From Roseovarius sp. THAF9 (GTDB lineage Bacteria > Pseudomonadota > Alphaproteobacteria > Rhodobacterales > Rhodobacteraceae): 64,000 nucleotides of DNA. The stretch lies in the NCBI RefSeq assembly GCF_009363715.1, contig NZ_CP045404.1, positions 1,952,001-2,016,000 on the forward strand, written 5' to 3'. Positions 53,949 through 62,736 of the stretch are shown piece by piece. The position numbers were made by a program, and so were the translations under genes. Every line of letters starts with the position of its first letter. The stretch's first letter is position 1. The notes below the pieces were generated by a model. That model searched no databases and was not told where the DNA came from. It worked only from the letters and a program-made list of their open reading frames with translations.

Positions 53949-56900
53949 ATGTCCATCGCACGCGCCTCGATCGACAGGTCGCTGATCACGTGGATCCTGA
54001 TGCTGACCTGCCTCTTGGGCGGGATCTGGGGGTTTGCCACGATCGGCCGTCTGGAAGACCCGGCCTTTACCATCAAGAACGCCATCGTGATCACGCAGTA
54101 TCCCGGCGCCTCGGCCGAACAGGTGGCACGGGAGGTCAGCGAGCCGATCGAGTCAGAAATCCAGAAGATGGGCGAGATCGACTTCATCACCTCGTCCAAC
54201 AAGCCGGGGGTCAGCCGGATCTCGGTGAATATCGAGAGCACCTATGACGGCTCGGAACTGCCGGCAATCTGGACCAAACTGCGCAACCGGGTCGAGGACG
54301 CCACGCGCAACCTGCCGTCCGAGGCACGGCAACCTATCGTAAACGACAATTTCGGCGACGTCTTCGGCGTGTTCTATGCCTTTACCGCCCCCGGTTTTTC
54401 CGATGCGGAAGTGCACGAGATCTCGGAGTACCTGAGGCGCGAGTTGCTGGCGGTGGAGGGCGTGGCCGACGTGGCGCTTGCGGGCCTGCCGTCGGAGGCG
54501 ATCTACGTCAACGCGCGGACCTCGATCATCACCAACCTGGGCGTCAGCCCCGACGCCATCGCAGGTGCCCTGTCAACCGCCGACACGCGCACGCCCGCCG
54601 GCAGTTTCCGGCAGAACGGGCAGGATATCCGTATCCAGGCGCCCGTGGGGTCGGACACGGTGGACGAGATCGCCAACCTGACCATCGGCGTGGGCGGCGA
54701 CGTGATCGACCTTTTGGACCTAGCGCAGGTCGAGCGGGACCGGGTCGAGAAGCCCACCGAAATAATCCGGTTCCAGGGCAAGGAAGCATTCACGCTGGGG
54801 GTCGCCGGCAAGGCTGACCTGAACATCGTGGATGTGGGCAAGCGGGTGGATGCGCGGCTGGCCGAACTGATGCGCGACGTGCCCGCCGGGGTGGAACTGA
54901 ACCCGATCTACCAGCAACACGTGGTGGTGGACGAGGCCTCGAACGATTTCCTGCTGAACCTGGCGATGTCGGTGACGATCGTCGTGCTGGTGCTGGCGGT
55001 CTTCATGGGCTGGCGGTCGGCCGTTGTGGTGGGATCGACATTGCTTCTGACCGTGGTGGGCACGGTGTTCCTGATGGCCATCTTCGGGATCGAGATGGAG
55101 CGGATCTCGCTGGGGGCGCTGATCATCGCGATGGGGATGCTGGTGGACAACGCCATCGTGGTGGCCGAGGGGATGCAGGGCGACATGGCAAGCGGCAAAT
55201 CGGCCCGCGACGCGGCAGAGGACGTGGCCAGCAAGACCCAGACGCCCCTGCTGGGCGCGACGGTGATCGGGATCATGGCCTTTGCGGGCATTGGCCTGAG
55301 CCCCGACGCCACGGGCGAGTTCCTGTTCTCGCTTTTCGCGGTGATCGGCATGTCGCTGCTCTTGTCATGGGTGCTGGCGATCACCGCGACGCCGCTTCTG
55401 GGGCATTACTTCTTCAAGGTGGGCAGTGGCGACGATCATGACCCCTATGCCGGGCCGCTCTTCCGCGCCTATCGCGCGGTGCTGTCCGGCGCGCTGCGGA
55501 TGCGCTACCTGGTGATCCTGGCGCTGATCGGGGTGACGGTGGTGTGCTACATGGGTTTCGCACAGGTCAAGCAGCAGTTCTTTCCCGATTCCAACACGCC
55601 GCTGTTCTACGTTCATTACAAGCTGCCACAGGGGGCCAGCATCCACCGCGTGTCACAGGACATGGCCGAGGTCGAGGCGTGGCTGGCCGAGCGCGACGAC
55701 GTGGTGTCGGTGGCCACCTTCATCGGCGGCGGCGCGACGCGGTTCATGCTGACCTACGCGCCCGAGGAGGCACTGCCGACCTATGGCCACCTGATCATCC
55801 GCACCGAGACCCTGGAGCAGATCCCGCCGCTGCGGGCGGATGTCGAGGAATTCGGCCGGACCGCCCTGCCCGAGGGCGAGTTCCGCACCGAGCGGCTAGC
55901 CTTCGGCCCCGGCGGCGGCGCCCCGATCGAGGCGCGGTTCTCGGGGCCGGACCCCGACGTGCTGCGGCAACTGGCCCAAGAGGCGGAAGAGGTCATGGTC
56001 GGTGCGTCAGATAGGCTGGTGGATCTGCGCACCAACTGGCGCGAGCGTGAACTGACGCTGGTGCCGCGCTTCGCCGACGAGCGGGCCAAGGCGGCGGGCG
56101 TTGCCCGCGACGACCTGGCGCAGGCGCTTCAGTTCGGGACCGAGGGCGTGCAGGTGGGGTTCTACCGCGAGCAGGACCGGCTGATCCCGATCATCATGCG
56201 GGCCGACAGCGCCGGGGGTGAGGGCGCGGAACACCTGGCCGACCTGCCGGTCTATTCCGACGCGGCGCAAGCCTATATCCCGGTGGCACAGATCACCGAC
56301 GGGTTCGGGTGGGAAGCACAGAACACGTTCCTTGTGCGGCGCGACAGGGTCCCGACGATCTCGGTTCAGGCCGGGGTGCCCGCGGGCGAGAATGCCGCCA
56401 GCGTTTTTGGTCAGCTGCGCGGCGCGGTCGAAGCGATGGAGTTGCCCGAGGGCTATGCCCTGGAATGGGGCGGCGAATACGAAAGCTCGACAGAGGCGCA
56501 GACGGCATTGGGCAAGCAACTGCCGGTGTCCTTGCTGATCATGGTTCTGATCTCGGTGCTGCTGTTCGGCAAGATCCGCCAGCCGGTGATCATCTGGCTG
56601 CTGGTGCCGATGAGCGTGAACGGCGTGGTGATCGGCCTGTTGGGCACCGGTCTGCCGTTTTCGTTCACGGCCCTTCTGGGGCTGCTGAGCCTGTCGGGCA
56701 TGCTGATCAAGAACGGCATCGTTCTGGTAGAGGAGATCGACATCGTGCGGGCCGAGGGCGTGCCCTTCCGACAGGCAGTGCTGGACGCCTCGACCTCGCG
56801 TCTGCGGCCCGTGGTGCTGGCGGCGGCGACGACGATCCTGGGGATGATCCCGCTCTTGTGGGACGCGTTCTTTGCCTCGATGGCGGTGACGATCATGGGC

Positions 56901-57002
56901 GGGCTGGGGTTCGCCTCGGTGCTGACGCTGGTGGCCGCGCCGGTCTTTTATTTCAGCTTCTTTCCCAAGGAGCGAAAAGCCGACGCCGCTCCCCAAGCCT
57001 GA
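53949..57002 (+). CDS. RND multidrug/hydrophobe efflux permease
   Basis: Inner-membrane proton-driven pump of the AcrB superfamily, 1017 aa, normal length, 12 helices with two large periplasmic loops. TM4 reads GMLVDNAIVVAEGM: one essential Asp (Asp400) followed by Asn rather than the Asp-Asp pair of AcrB, placing it in a sub-branch with single-Asp relay like CusA/TriC-type pumps. TM10/11 Lys and Thr equivalents appear around GLLSLSGMLIKNGIVLVEEID. Co-transcribed with the adaptor. Substrates unknown. Confidence 0.92.
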   Translation: MSIARASIDRSLITWILMLTCLLGGIWGFATIGRLEDPAFTIKNAIVITQYPGASAEQVAREVSEPIESEIQKMGEIDFITSSNKPGVSRISVNIESTYDGSELPAIWTKLRNRVEDATRNLPSEARQPIVNDNFGDVFGVFYAFTAPGFSDAEVHEISEYLRRELLAVEGVADVALAGLPSEAIYVNARTSIITNLGVSPDAIAGALSTADTRTPAGSFRQNGQDIRIQAPVGSDTVDEIANLTIGVGGDVIDLLDLAQVERDRVEKPTEIIRFQGKEAFTLGVAGKADLNIVDVGKRVDARLAELMRDVPAGVELNPIYQQHVVVDEASNDFLLNLAMSVTIVVLVLAVFMGWRSAVVVGSTLLLTVVGTVFLMAIFGIEMERISLGALIIAMGMLVDNAIVVAEGMQGDMASGKSARDAAEDVASKTQTPLLGATVIGIMAFAGIGLSPDATGEFLFSLFAVIGMSLLLSWVLAITATPLLGHYFFKVGSGDDHDPYAGPLFRAYRAVLSGALRMRYLVILALIGVTVVCYMGFAQVKQQFFPDSNTPLFYVHYKLPQGASIHRVSQDMAEVEAWLAERDDVVSVATFIGGGATRFMLTYAPEEALPTYGHLIIRTETLEQIPPLRADVEEFGRTALPEGEFRTERLAFGPGGGAPIEARFSGPDPDVLRQLAQEAEEVMVGASDRLVDLRTNWRERELTLVPRFADERAKAAGVARDDLAQALQFGTEGVQVGFYREQDRLIPIIMRADSAGGEGAEHLADLPVYSDAAQAYIPVAQITDGFGWEAQNTFLVRRDRVPTISVQAGVPAGENAASVFGQLRGAVEAMELPEGYALEWGGEYESSTEAQTALGKQLPVSLLIMVLISVLLFGKIRQPVIIWLLVPMSVNGVVIGLLGTGLPFSFTALLGLLSLSGMLIKNGIVLVEEIDIVRAEGVPFRQAVLDASTSRLRPVVLAAATTILGMIPLLWDAFFASMAVTIMGGLGFASVLTLVAAPVFYFSFFPKERKADAAPQA

Positions 57003-57057
57003 CACTCGGCCCCTGCCCCCGGCCCTGATCCTGAACCTGATTCCGGCCCGATGCCTG

Positions 57058-58362
57058 TCAGCGCCCGATCACCAGGTCGACCTGCAGCCCGCCGAGGCGC
57101 TCGCTTTCGCCAAGGCGCAGCGTGCCGCCATGGGCGCGGGCGATATCCATTGCGATGGCCAGGCCCAGCCCGACCCCGGTGCCGAGGTTCTGGTTGCGGG
57201 CCTCGTCCAGCCGGGCAAAGGGTTTGAGCGCCTCTTCGCGCTGTGCCTGCGGGATGCCGGGGCCGTCATCCTCGATGCGGATGCGCAAGGCGCGGTCGGT
57301 CAGTTGGACCGACACCTCGGCCCTCGTGCCGTAGCGCACGGCGTTGCCGATCAGGTTTTCGAGCGCGCGACGCACTCCGCCGGGGCGCAACGCCACGACT
57401 CCCTGTCCTTCGCAGGAGCCAAACCTTACGGGCTTGCCGACCCGTTGAAACTCCTCGACGATCCGGGCGACAAGGGCCTGCGGATCGGTGGGCTCGGGTG
57501 TCGTTTCCTGTGCGCCGCGGGCGAAATCGAGGAACTCGTTGATCAGGCGCTCCATGTCGGCCACGTCCTGTTCCATCGGTTCGCGATCCTCGGCGTCAAG
57601 CATCGAGAGCGCCAGTTTCAACCGGGTGATGGGCGTGCGCAGATCGTGGCTGACCCCCGAAAGCATAAGCGTGCGCTGTTCGATCTGGCGCTCTATCCGG
57701 GCGCGCATGTCGATGAAGGCCGCACCCGCGGCGCGCACCTCGGTCGAGCCGGAGGGCCAGTAATCGATGTGGCGGCCACGACCGAACGCCTGCGCCGCGT
57801 TGGCCAGGCGTGTGATCGGGCGCAGCTGATTGCGCAGGTAGAAATAGGCGATCACGGTCATCAGCGCGGCGAAAAAGAACATGTAGACCAATAGCTGGTG
57901 GGGGTTGGAGGCCGAGACGCGCCGGCGGTCGAAGGTCAGCCGCAGGCCCTCGTCCTGCATGGCGAAATAGAGATGCACAACCTGGTCGTCGGGCAACTCC
58001 AGCGCGTGCAGCATCGGCAGAAGCCGGTTGAACTCGGCAATCACGTAGCCAGCTGTGAAGTCATACCAGCGGCGGCTGTCGTCGGCGGGCAGCGCGTCGA
58101 GCGGCATTTCCTCGACGGAGATGCGAAGGTTGCGCGCGAGCCGTGATTGTCCGATCTCGGACGGCCCAAGGCCGGAATCGAGCAGCACCTCGACCTCGCG
58201 GCTGGCGGTGCGGGTCATCTGCTTGGTCACACCTTCGAAATGGCGCTGCACGAAGACGATCGAGACGACCAGCATCAGGGTGATGACCGGCAGCAGCAGG
58301 ATCGCAATGGCGCGACCGTAAAGCGACCGGGGCATATAGGGTTTGAGCCAGCGAAAGGACAT
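57058..58362 (-). CDS. EnvZ-like sensor histidine kinase (no regulator adjacent)
   Basis: A 434-aa kinase. TM1 about 17-38, periplasmic sensor domain 39-157, TM2 about 158-175, HAMP 178-230 (RNQLRPITRLANAAQAFGRGRHI), HisKA with His239 (SGVSHDLRTPITRLKLAL), HATPase_c to 434 (ENLIGNAVRYG N-box, IEDDGPGIP G1). It resembles the EnvZ/OmpR class, usually paired with an upstream regulator gene. Here the upstream neighbour is a divergent MBL gene, and the downstream one the convergent RND pump, so its partner must be elsewhere. Confidence 0.92.
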   Translation of the reverse strand: MSFRWLKPYMPRSLYGRAIAILLLPVITLMLVVSIVFVQRHFEGVTKQMTRTASREVEVLLDSGLGPSEIGQSRLARNLRISVEEMPLDALPADDSRRWYDFTAGYVIAEFNRLLPMLHALELPDDQVVHLYFAMQDEGLRLTFDRRRVSASNPHQLLVYMFFFAALMTVIAYFYLRNQLRPITRLANAAQAFGRGRHIDYWPSGSTEVRAAGAAFIDMRARIERQIEQRTLMLSGVSHDLRTPITRLKLALSMLDAEDREPMEQDVADMERLINEFLDFARGAQETTPEPTDPQALVARIVEEFQRVGKPVRFGSCEGQGVVALRPGGVRRALENLIGNAVRYGTRAEVSVQLTDRALRIRIEDDGPGIPQAQREEALKPFARLDEARNQNLGTGVGLGLAIAMDIARAHGGTLRLGESERLGGLQVDLVIGR

Positions 58363-58408
58363 GCGCTAAACCTAGCCGCGACGATCAGGATCGAAAAGAG
58401 CCAAGCAT

Positions 58409-59311
58409 ATGGATGAAGACCGCCCCACACCCGGCATCGCCGAGGAACTGTCCCCGGGCCTACGCCGCGTTCTGGCCGACAACCCGTCGCCAATGACCTA
58501 CTGGGGGACGAACACCTATCTGGTAGGCACGCGCGACATCGCGGTGATCGACCCCGGGCCCGACGATGCGGCACATCTGGCCGCCATACTGGGGGCGTTG
58601 GACACGGGCCAGAGGGTGAGCCATGTGCTGGTCACGCACAGCCACGTCGATCATTCGCCGCTGGCGCATCGGCTGGCACGCGAGACGGGCGCGCAGGTGC
58701 ATGGCTTCGGGCTGTCACACGCAGGGCGCAGCGCCATCATGACGCAGCTGGCCGCGTCAGGGCTGGAGGATGCCGGCGAAGGCGTGGACGCCGGCTTTGC
58801 CCCGGACGTCGCGTTGAGCGATGGCATGGTGATCGAAGCCGAGGGATGGGCGCTGGAGGCACTTTGGACGCCAGGGCATCTTGGCAACCACATGGCCTTT
58901 GCCGTGGGCGACACGGTGTTCTGCGGCGACCTGGTGATGGGCTGGGCCAGTTCTCTGGTGGCGCCGCCGGACGGGGACCTGACGGATTTCATGGCCTCCT
59001 GCCGCCGGCTGAGGATCCGCGGCGCAAAGGTATTCCATTCGGGCCACGGCGCGCCGATCCAGGACCCGATGGGGCGGCTCGACTGGCTGCTCGCGCACCG
59101 CGAGGGGCGCGAGGCGTCGATCCTCGATGCGCTGCGCGACGGCCCGGCAGACGCGCAAAGTCTCGCGCGGCGCGTCTACACCGACACACCCGTCGCGCTC
59201 CTTGGCGCGGCCGCAAGGAACGTTCTGGCGCATCTCATTGATCTTCATGGAAGAAACCTGGTTGCCCCGGACGGAAACTTGACCGCGACCTCCCGTTTCG
59301 AATTATTGTGA
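58409..59311 (+). CDS. MBL-fold metallo-hydrolase (LACTB2/RNase-like group)
   Basis: A 300-aa metallo-beta-lactamase-fold enzyme. The metal motif THSHVDHSPLAH puts His77, His79, Asp81 and His82 in line; later ligands lie in LWTPGHLGNHMAFAV and DLVMGW. C-terminal winged-helix-like tail (EGREASILDALRDGPADAQSLARRVY) resembles LACTB2 proteins, which cleave RNA or thioesters. Substrate unassigned. A hairpin lies between it and tRNA-Asn. Confidence 0.88.
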   Translation: MDEDRPTPGIAEELSPGLRRVLADNPSPMTYWGTNTYLVGTRDIAVIDPGPDDAAHLAAILGALDTGQRVSHVLVTHSHVDHSPLAHRLARETGAQVHGFGLSHAGRSAIMTQLAASGLEDAGEGVDAGFAPDVALSDGMVIEAEGWALEALWTPGHLGNHMAFAVGDTVFCGDLVMGWASSLVAPPDGDLTDFMASCRRLRIRGAKVFHSGHGAPIQDPMGRLDWLLAHREGREASILDALRDGPADAQSLARRVYTDTPVALLGAAARNVLAHLIDLHGRNLVAPDGNLTATSRFELL

Positions 59312-59336
59312 AGGCGGAGAATTTTTTGTCACAATC

Positions 59337-59356
59337 CCTCTGGACGCCGCCAGAGG
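59337..59356. terminator. short stem-loop before tRNA-Asn
   Basis: CCTCTGG (59337-59343) pairs with CCAGAGG (59350-59356), loop six bases, between the MBL gene and the tRNA. No U-tract; it could end the MBL transcript inefficiently or be a tRNA leader feature. Confidence 0.35.
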
Positions 59357-59381
59357 AGATTGCTATATCCGCCTCCGGTAT

Positions 59382-59456
59382 TCCGGCGTAGCTCAGCGGT
59401 AGAGCAGTTGACTGTTAATCAATTGGTCGTAGGTTCGATCCCTACCGCCGGAGCCA
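59382..59456 (+). tRNA. tRNA-Asn (GTT)
   Basis: A 75-base cloverleaf with encoded CCA. The acceptor arm TCCGGCG pairs with CGCCGGA; anticodon GTT at 59414-59416 in CTGTTAA; T-arm has GTTCGATCC. An integrase fragment begins 95 bases downstream, and tRNA 3' ends are common integration targets, so the 3' half may serve as attB/attL. No second copy of the tRNA end was found in the window. Confidence 0.93.
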
Positions 59457-59551
59457 TTTTCCTCGACCTATCCCCTTGAAAGCCTTGAGAACAAGGGCTT
59501 GCGGTGTCCCTGCGGGCTACATTACGGGATACACCGGGGATACATCCAATC

Positions 59552-59883
59552 ATGGCACTGCTGATGAAGCTACCGAACGTAGTCACCAACAAAGGGAAGT
59601 TCGTCTACAGCCGACGCATCCCGATTGACATCAAACACCATTATCCATCTTCCAAGGAGCCATATTTCCGCTGCCGCTTTCGAGTCCAGAACATGAACGC
59701 GGAAATGGTCGCGGAGCATTCTGCGCTTGAAGCTGCCTACGCGAGTTTGGTGGGCGATGCCCGTGATGGTGTGCCGGAGGCCTTTGGCGATAGCGGCTTA
59801 GAGGCTTACAAGCGAAAGGCATGGGCGAGCCTCGATGATCCCCGAACACTGTCTAACGTCAGCACCTACCGGACAGATTTAGG
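59552..59883 (+). pseudogene. truncated phage-type tyrosine integrase (N-terminal fragment)
   Basis: About 111 codons resembling the start of DUF6538-type site-specific integrases (MALLMKLPNVVTNKGKFVYSR with RRIPIDIKHHYP, then the AP2/SAM-like region GLEAYKRKAWASLDDPRTLSNVSTYRTDLG). The frame is cut by the IS3 element at 59884; the nearest stop lies inside its inverted repeat. No catalytic part follows the IS, so the remainder has been lost or moved. Upstream, GGGATACA appears twice (near 59526 and 59537), the kind of short repeats bound by integrase arms. Confidence 0.75.
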
Positions 59884-59934
59884 TGTTTGAGGAACGGAGG
59901 ATTTCTGGTTCATCGAAGCCATAATGGAGCGAAG

Positions 59935-60309
59935 ATGAACAAGAGATCCGGAACATCCAAGGATGCTGCTGACAAGCTTGTTAGGGGTATCAAGCGTAAG
60001 ACCCGCAAGCACTACTCGGCGGAGGAGAAGATCCGCATCGTGCTTGCCGGGATGCGGGGCGAAGAAAGCATAGCGGCCCTGTGCCGTCGTGAAGGGATCG
60101 CTGAGAGCCTTTATTACAGCTGGTCGAAGGAGTTTCTTGAGGCTGGGAAGAACCGGCTGGCGGGTGACACAGCCCGTCAGGCGACAGCTCCCGAGGTCAA
60201 GGAACTGCGCTCTGAGGCAGCCGCGCTGAAAGAAGTGGTCGCGGAGCTGACACTGGAGAACAGGCTGCTCAAAAAAAGCACGTTCGGGGATGGGGAGGAC
60301 GACGCATGA
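59935..60309 (+). CDS. IS3-family transposase OrfA
   Basis: A 124-aa helix-turn-helix protein (RKHYSAEEKIRIVLAGMRGEESIAALCRREGIAESLYYSWSKEFLEAG) with a C-terminal leucine-zipper coiled coil (LRSEAAALKEVVAELTLENRLLKKS). It binds the IS ends. GGAG lies five bases before the ATG. It overlaps orfB by four bases (ATGA), so orfB may be made by coupled initiation or by frameshift as in other IS3 elements. Confidence 0.9.
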   Translation: MNKRSGTSKDAADKLVRGIKRKTRKHYSAEEKIRIVLAGMRGEESIAALCRREGIAESLYYSWSKEFLEAGKNRLAGDTARQATAPEVKELRSEAAALKEVVAELTLENRLLKKSTFGDGEDDA

Positions 60310-61286
60310 GATACCCAGCCTCGGAGAAGCTCGAGATCATTCGGACAGTCGAAGCCTCGCATTTGCCGGTCAGGCGGACCCTGACCATGCTCGGCATTCC
60401 CAGCAGCACCTATTACCAGTGGTATGCGCGGTGGGCCGATGGCGGCGTTGACGCTTTGCGTGACACGTCCCCGCGGCCTCGGGCGGTGTGGAACCGCATC
60501 CCGGACGAGATCCGCGACGCCTTCGTTGAGTTCGCGCTGGATCATGAGGATCTGACGCCACGGGAATTGGCGGTCAAATACACCGATGAGAAACGGTATT
60601 TTGTATCTGAGTCCTCGGCATACCGCATTCTCAAGGCCCAGGACCTGATCACGGCTCCGGCCCATGTGGTGATCCGTGCCGCCGATGAGTTCCGGGACAA
60701 GACAACTCGGCCCAACGAACTCTGGCAAACCGACTTCACCTATCTCAAGGTCATCGGTTGGGGCTGGTTCTATCTCAGCACGATCCTCGACGATTACAGC
60801 CGCTACATCATCGCGTGGAAGCTCTGCACGACAATGAAGGCCGTGGATGTGACGGACACGCTGGATCTGGCGCTGGAGGCCTCGGGCTGTGCTCATGCGA
60901 CAGTCGTTCACAAGCCCCGGCTGCTCAGCGACAACGGCTCGTCCTACGTTGCGGCCGACCTGGCCGACTACCTCGATACCAAAGGTATGGATCACGTCCG
61001 CGGAGCGCCGCACCACCCACAGACCCAGGGCAAGATCGAACGCTGGCACCAGACCATGAAGAACCGGGTTCTGCTGGAGAACTACTATCTGCCGGGGGAT
61101 CTTGAACGCCAGATCGGCGACTTCGTCGGATACTACAACACTCGGCGATACCACGAGAGCTTGGATAACCTGACGCCGGCTGACGTCTACCACGGTCGGG
61201 GTCGGACGATCCTGAAAATGAGAGAGGAGATCAAGAAACAGACAATCCGAAAGCGCCGGTTGCAGCACAAAGCCGCGGTCGCCTAA
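60306..61286 (+). CDS. IS3-family transposase OrfB (DDE)
   Basis: A 326-aa catalytic subunit. HTH_21-type N-terminal part (LPVRRTLTMLGIPSSTYYQW) and rve integrase core with the DDE triad: Asp in WQTDFTYLKV, Asp in LLSDNGSSYV and Glu in GKIERWHQTMKNR. The coding sequence is intact, so the element may be active. Confidence 0.93.
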   Translation: MRYPASEKLEIIRTVEASHLPVRRTLTMLGIPSSTYYQWYARWADGGVDALRDTSPRPRAVWNRIPDEIRDAFVEFALDHEDLTPRELAVKYTDEKRYFVSESSAYRILKAQDLITAPAHVVIRAADEFRDKTTRPNELWQTDFTYLKVIGWGWFYLSTILDDYSRYIIAWKLCTTMKAVDVTDTLDLALEASGCAHATVVHKPRLLSDNGSSYVAADLADYLDTKGMDHVRGAPHHPQTQGKIERWHQTMKNRVLLENYYLPGDLERQIGDFVGYYNTRRYHESLDNLTPADVYHGRGRTILKMREEIKKQTIRKRRLQHKAAVA

Positions 61287-61424
61287 ACTCAAACAGAAAC
61301 CGAACCAGAGCCTCCGTTACCAAAACAAACGACTTGTCCGAAAAACTCTGAAGACGGACACCCGAACTGAGTCGAGGTCGATGCGGATGGTATCAGTCAC
61401 TTCGGTTTTCCTTCTTGGGAAGAG

Positions 61425-61455
61425 AAAAGCCCCCGCCGGGGTGACCGACAGGGGC
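61425..61455 (-). terminator. intrinsic terminator of the ParB-like gene
   Basis: On the minus strand GCCCCTGTCGG pairs with CCGGCGGGGGC (11 bp with two G-T pairs), loop TCACC, followed by TTTTC. It lies 63 bases after the gene's stop. Confidence 0.75.
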
Positions 61456-61473
61456 GCAATTGAGTTCGTCGAG

Positions 61474-61490
61474 CCATGCAAGATGCATGG
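61474..61490. repeat. inverted repeat CCATGCA-AGA-TGCATGG
   Basis: A perfect 7-bp inverted repeat with a three-base spacer lies just beyond the ParB-like gene; a further GTGCATGG follows near 61499. Possibly a protein-binding site; unexplained. Confidence 0.35.
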
Positions 61491-61517
61491 TCTATAGGGT
61501 GCATGGTTAGGTGGCTT

Positions 61518-62387
61518 TCAGTTCAACCTCGCGGACATCTCAAGGGGTGTCGTTCGATTGCCCGTGAAGTCATCTTCATCGCCGTCATCGTCGTTGAAGT
61601 AGCCCCCTTCGTTGATGTCGGGTTCCATCCATCCGGTGTCCCTATCATCTTCTTCATCACCACCCCCGAGGTAGTCCATCACGAACGCCAACTGGCGTGC
61701 GCCTAGAGCTTCCTGAATGGCATCGCCGATGATCTCGTAGTCTCGTGTTCGGGCATCGCTGAGGGCCGTCCTGAGGGCCTGTGAGATGGAGGTGATGATC
61801 GCTTGTCGTGCGGCATCAGAGGGAGGCTCAAACTCGCTTTTAACGGGGAACCTGCGGTCTACCAGCCAGTTGCCGTCAGGGCATTCTCCTGCCTCGGCGA
61901 ACTTGCGCAGTTGCTGCCTCATGTTGGCGATGGTGCGCTCTGCCACCCCTGAGGCCCCCGCCAAACGGGGCTTCGAGATGCCGTTCCGATATGTCCGCAC
62001 CAACATCCATGCCGCGTTAAGGCGCTCCTGCATGGTCAATGGCAGGGTGTCCTTGGAGTTTGCCATGAGCGCGGCCAAGTGGGCCTCTATTCGGTTTCCC
62101 GTCAGAAGCACCGCAGGGATGCCTCTTCCTTCGATCTTCCCGGCGGATTGCTCTGCCCTATAGGCTGCCAGCCGATAGTGCCCATCGAGAAGAACCAAGC
62201 GACCCGTTTGGTTGTCCTTGGCGTCTGTCTCCTGCCAGACCAGCACAGGGTCCAGCCTACCAGTGTTCCGAAGGGTCTTCCTGAGGGCGGCCAGAAGGGT
62301 GCCACTATTGGAGCCTGAACGGTGCCTGAAGGTGCTGTCTGTGGTGATCTTGTTGCGGTCGATATTCGTGAGAGTTCTGTTCAGCAT
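61518..62387 (-). CDS. ParB-like nuclease/DNA-binding domain protein
   Basis: A 289-aa island protein. Its N-terminal ParB/Srx-like domain has LDPVLVWQE...VLLDGHYRLAAYRAEQ near residues 40-80 (the DGHxRL box). A helix-turn-helix region follows (SKPRLAGASGVAERTIANMRQQLRKF near 140-165), and the C-terminus is strongly acidic (DDDGDEDDF). No ParA gene is nearby, so it is more likely a regulator or phage-type ParB-like protein than a partition system. AAGGAC is ahead of the ATG at 62387; a longer frame to 62438 is possible. Confidence 0.78.
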   Translation of the reverse strand: MLNRTLTNIDRNKITTDSTFRHRSGSNSGTLLAALRKTLRNTGRLDPVLVWQETDAKDNQTGRLVLLDGHYRLAAYRAEQSAGKIEGRGIPAVLLTGNRIEAHLAALMANSKDTLPLTMQERLNAAWMLVRTYRNGISKPRLAGASGVAERTIANMRQQLRKFAEAGECPDGNWLVDRRFPVKSEFEPPSDAARQAIITSISQALRTALSDARTRDYEIIGDAIQEALGARQLAFVMDYLGGGDEEDDRDTGWMEPDINEGGYFNDDDGDEDDFTGNRTTPLEMSARLN

Positions 62388-62736
62388 GTCATTAGTCCTT
62401 GTTGCATGCGGGGATGTCTGCGGGTGATGATGTGACAATCTGTGAAAAGCGTTGGTCGCGCTCCTCCGAAGGCATGCGCCAAAAAAGAACCCACCCCGGC
62501 AACCCGAAGGGTCACCGAGGAGGGAACCATGAAGTCAACATCACTTGTTCTGAGAGAAGACATCCGTCGTCGCATAGCCAGGGTCGGCAGTGCCCGTTAG
62601 AACCACCGGGAGTGACCGCTCAGGGTGTCTTATCTCTCGTATGGGGGTTAATCGCCCAACCCGCCCTCTCAGAAGCCTTCGAAACCCGCAGAACCGCTGT
62701 CTAACCCTAGTATGTGGGATAATCTGTTTTCATCCC
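62388..62736. other. 349-base region between ParB-like and recombinase genes
   Basis: No firm gene. A tiny frame at 62529-62600 (MKSTSLVLREDIRRRIARVGSAR, 23 aa) has GAGGAGGGAACC just before its ATG and may be a small product or leader. CCCGAAGGG at about 62504-62512 forms a short hairpin. Confidence 0.5.
62529..62600 (+). CDS. very small basic open frame with strong RBS (tentative)
   Basis: 23 aa, Arg-rich (REDIRRRIARVGSAR), with GAGGAGG seven to thirteen bases before the ATG. Short amphipathic helices of this sort can be leader peptides or small regulators. No other support. Confidence 0.25.
   Translation: MKSTSLVLREDIRRRIARVGSAR

Larger units (their letters stand above)
59884..61328 (+). 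mobile_element. IS3-family insertion sequence
   Basis: About 1445 bp with imperfect terminal inverted repeats: the left end TGTTTGAGGAACGGAGG and the right end (read inverted) TGTTTTGGTAACGGAGG, both then CTGGTTC. Two overlapping frames (orfA/orfB) encode the transposase. The flanks AGG and AAC do not form a target duplication, so post-insertion deletion or a misplaced end is likely. It interrupts the integrase. Confidence 0.8.

Noticed and set aside
61518..62387. Plasmid-type ParAB partition system
   Set aside because: No ParA ATPase or parS-like clusters nearby; only a ParB-like domain protein is present.
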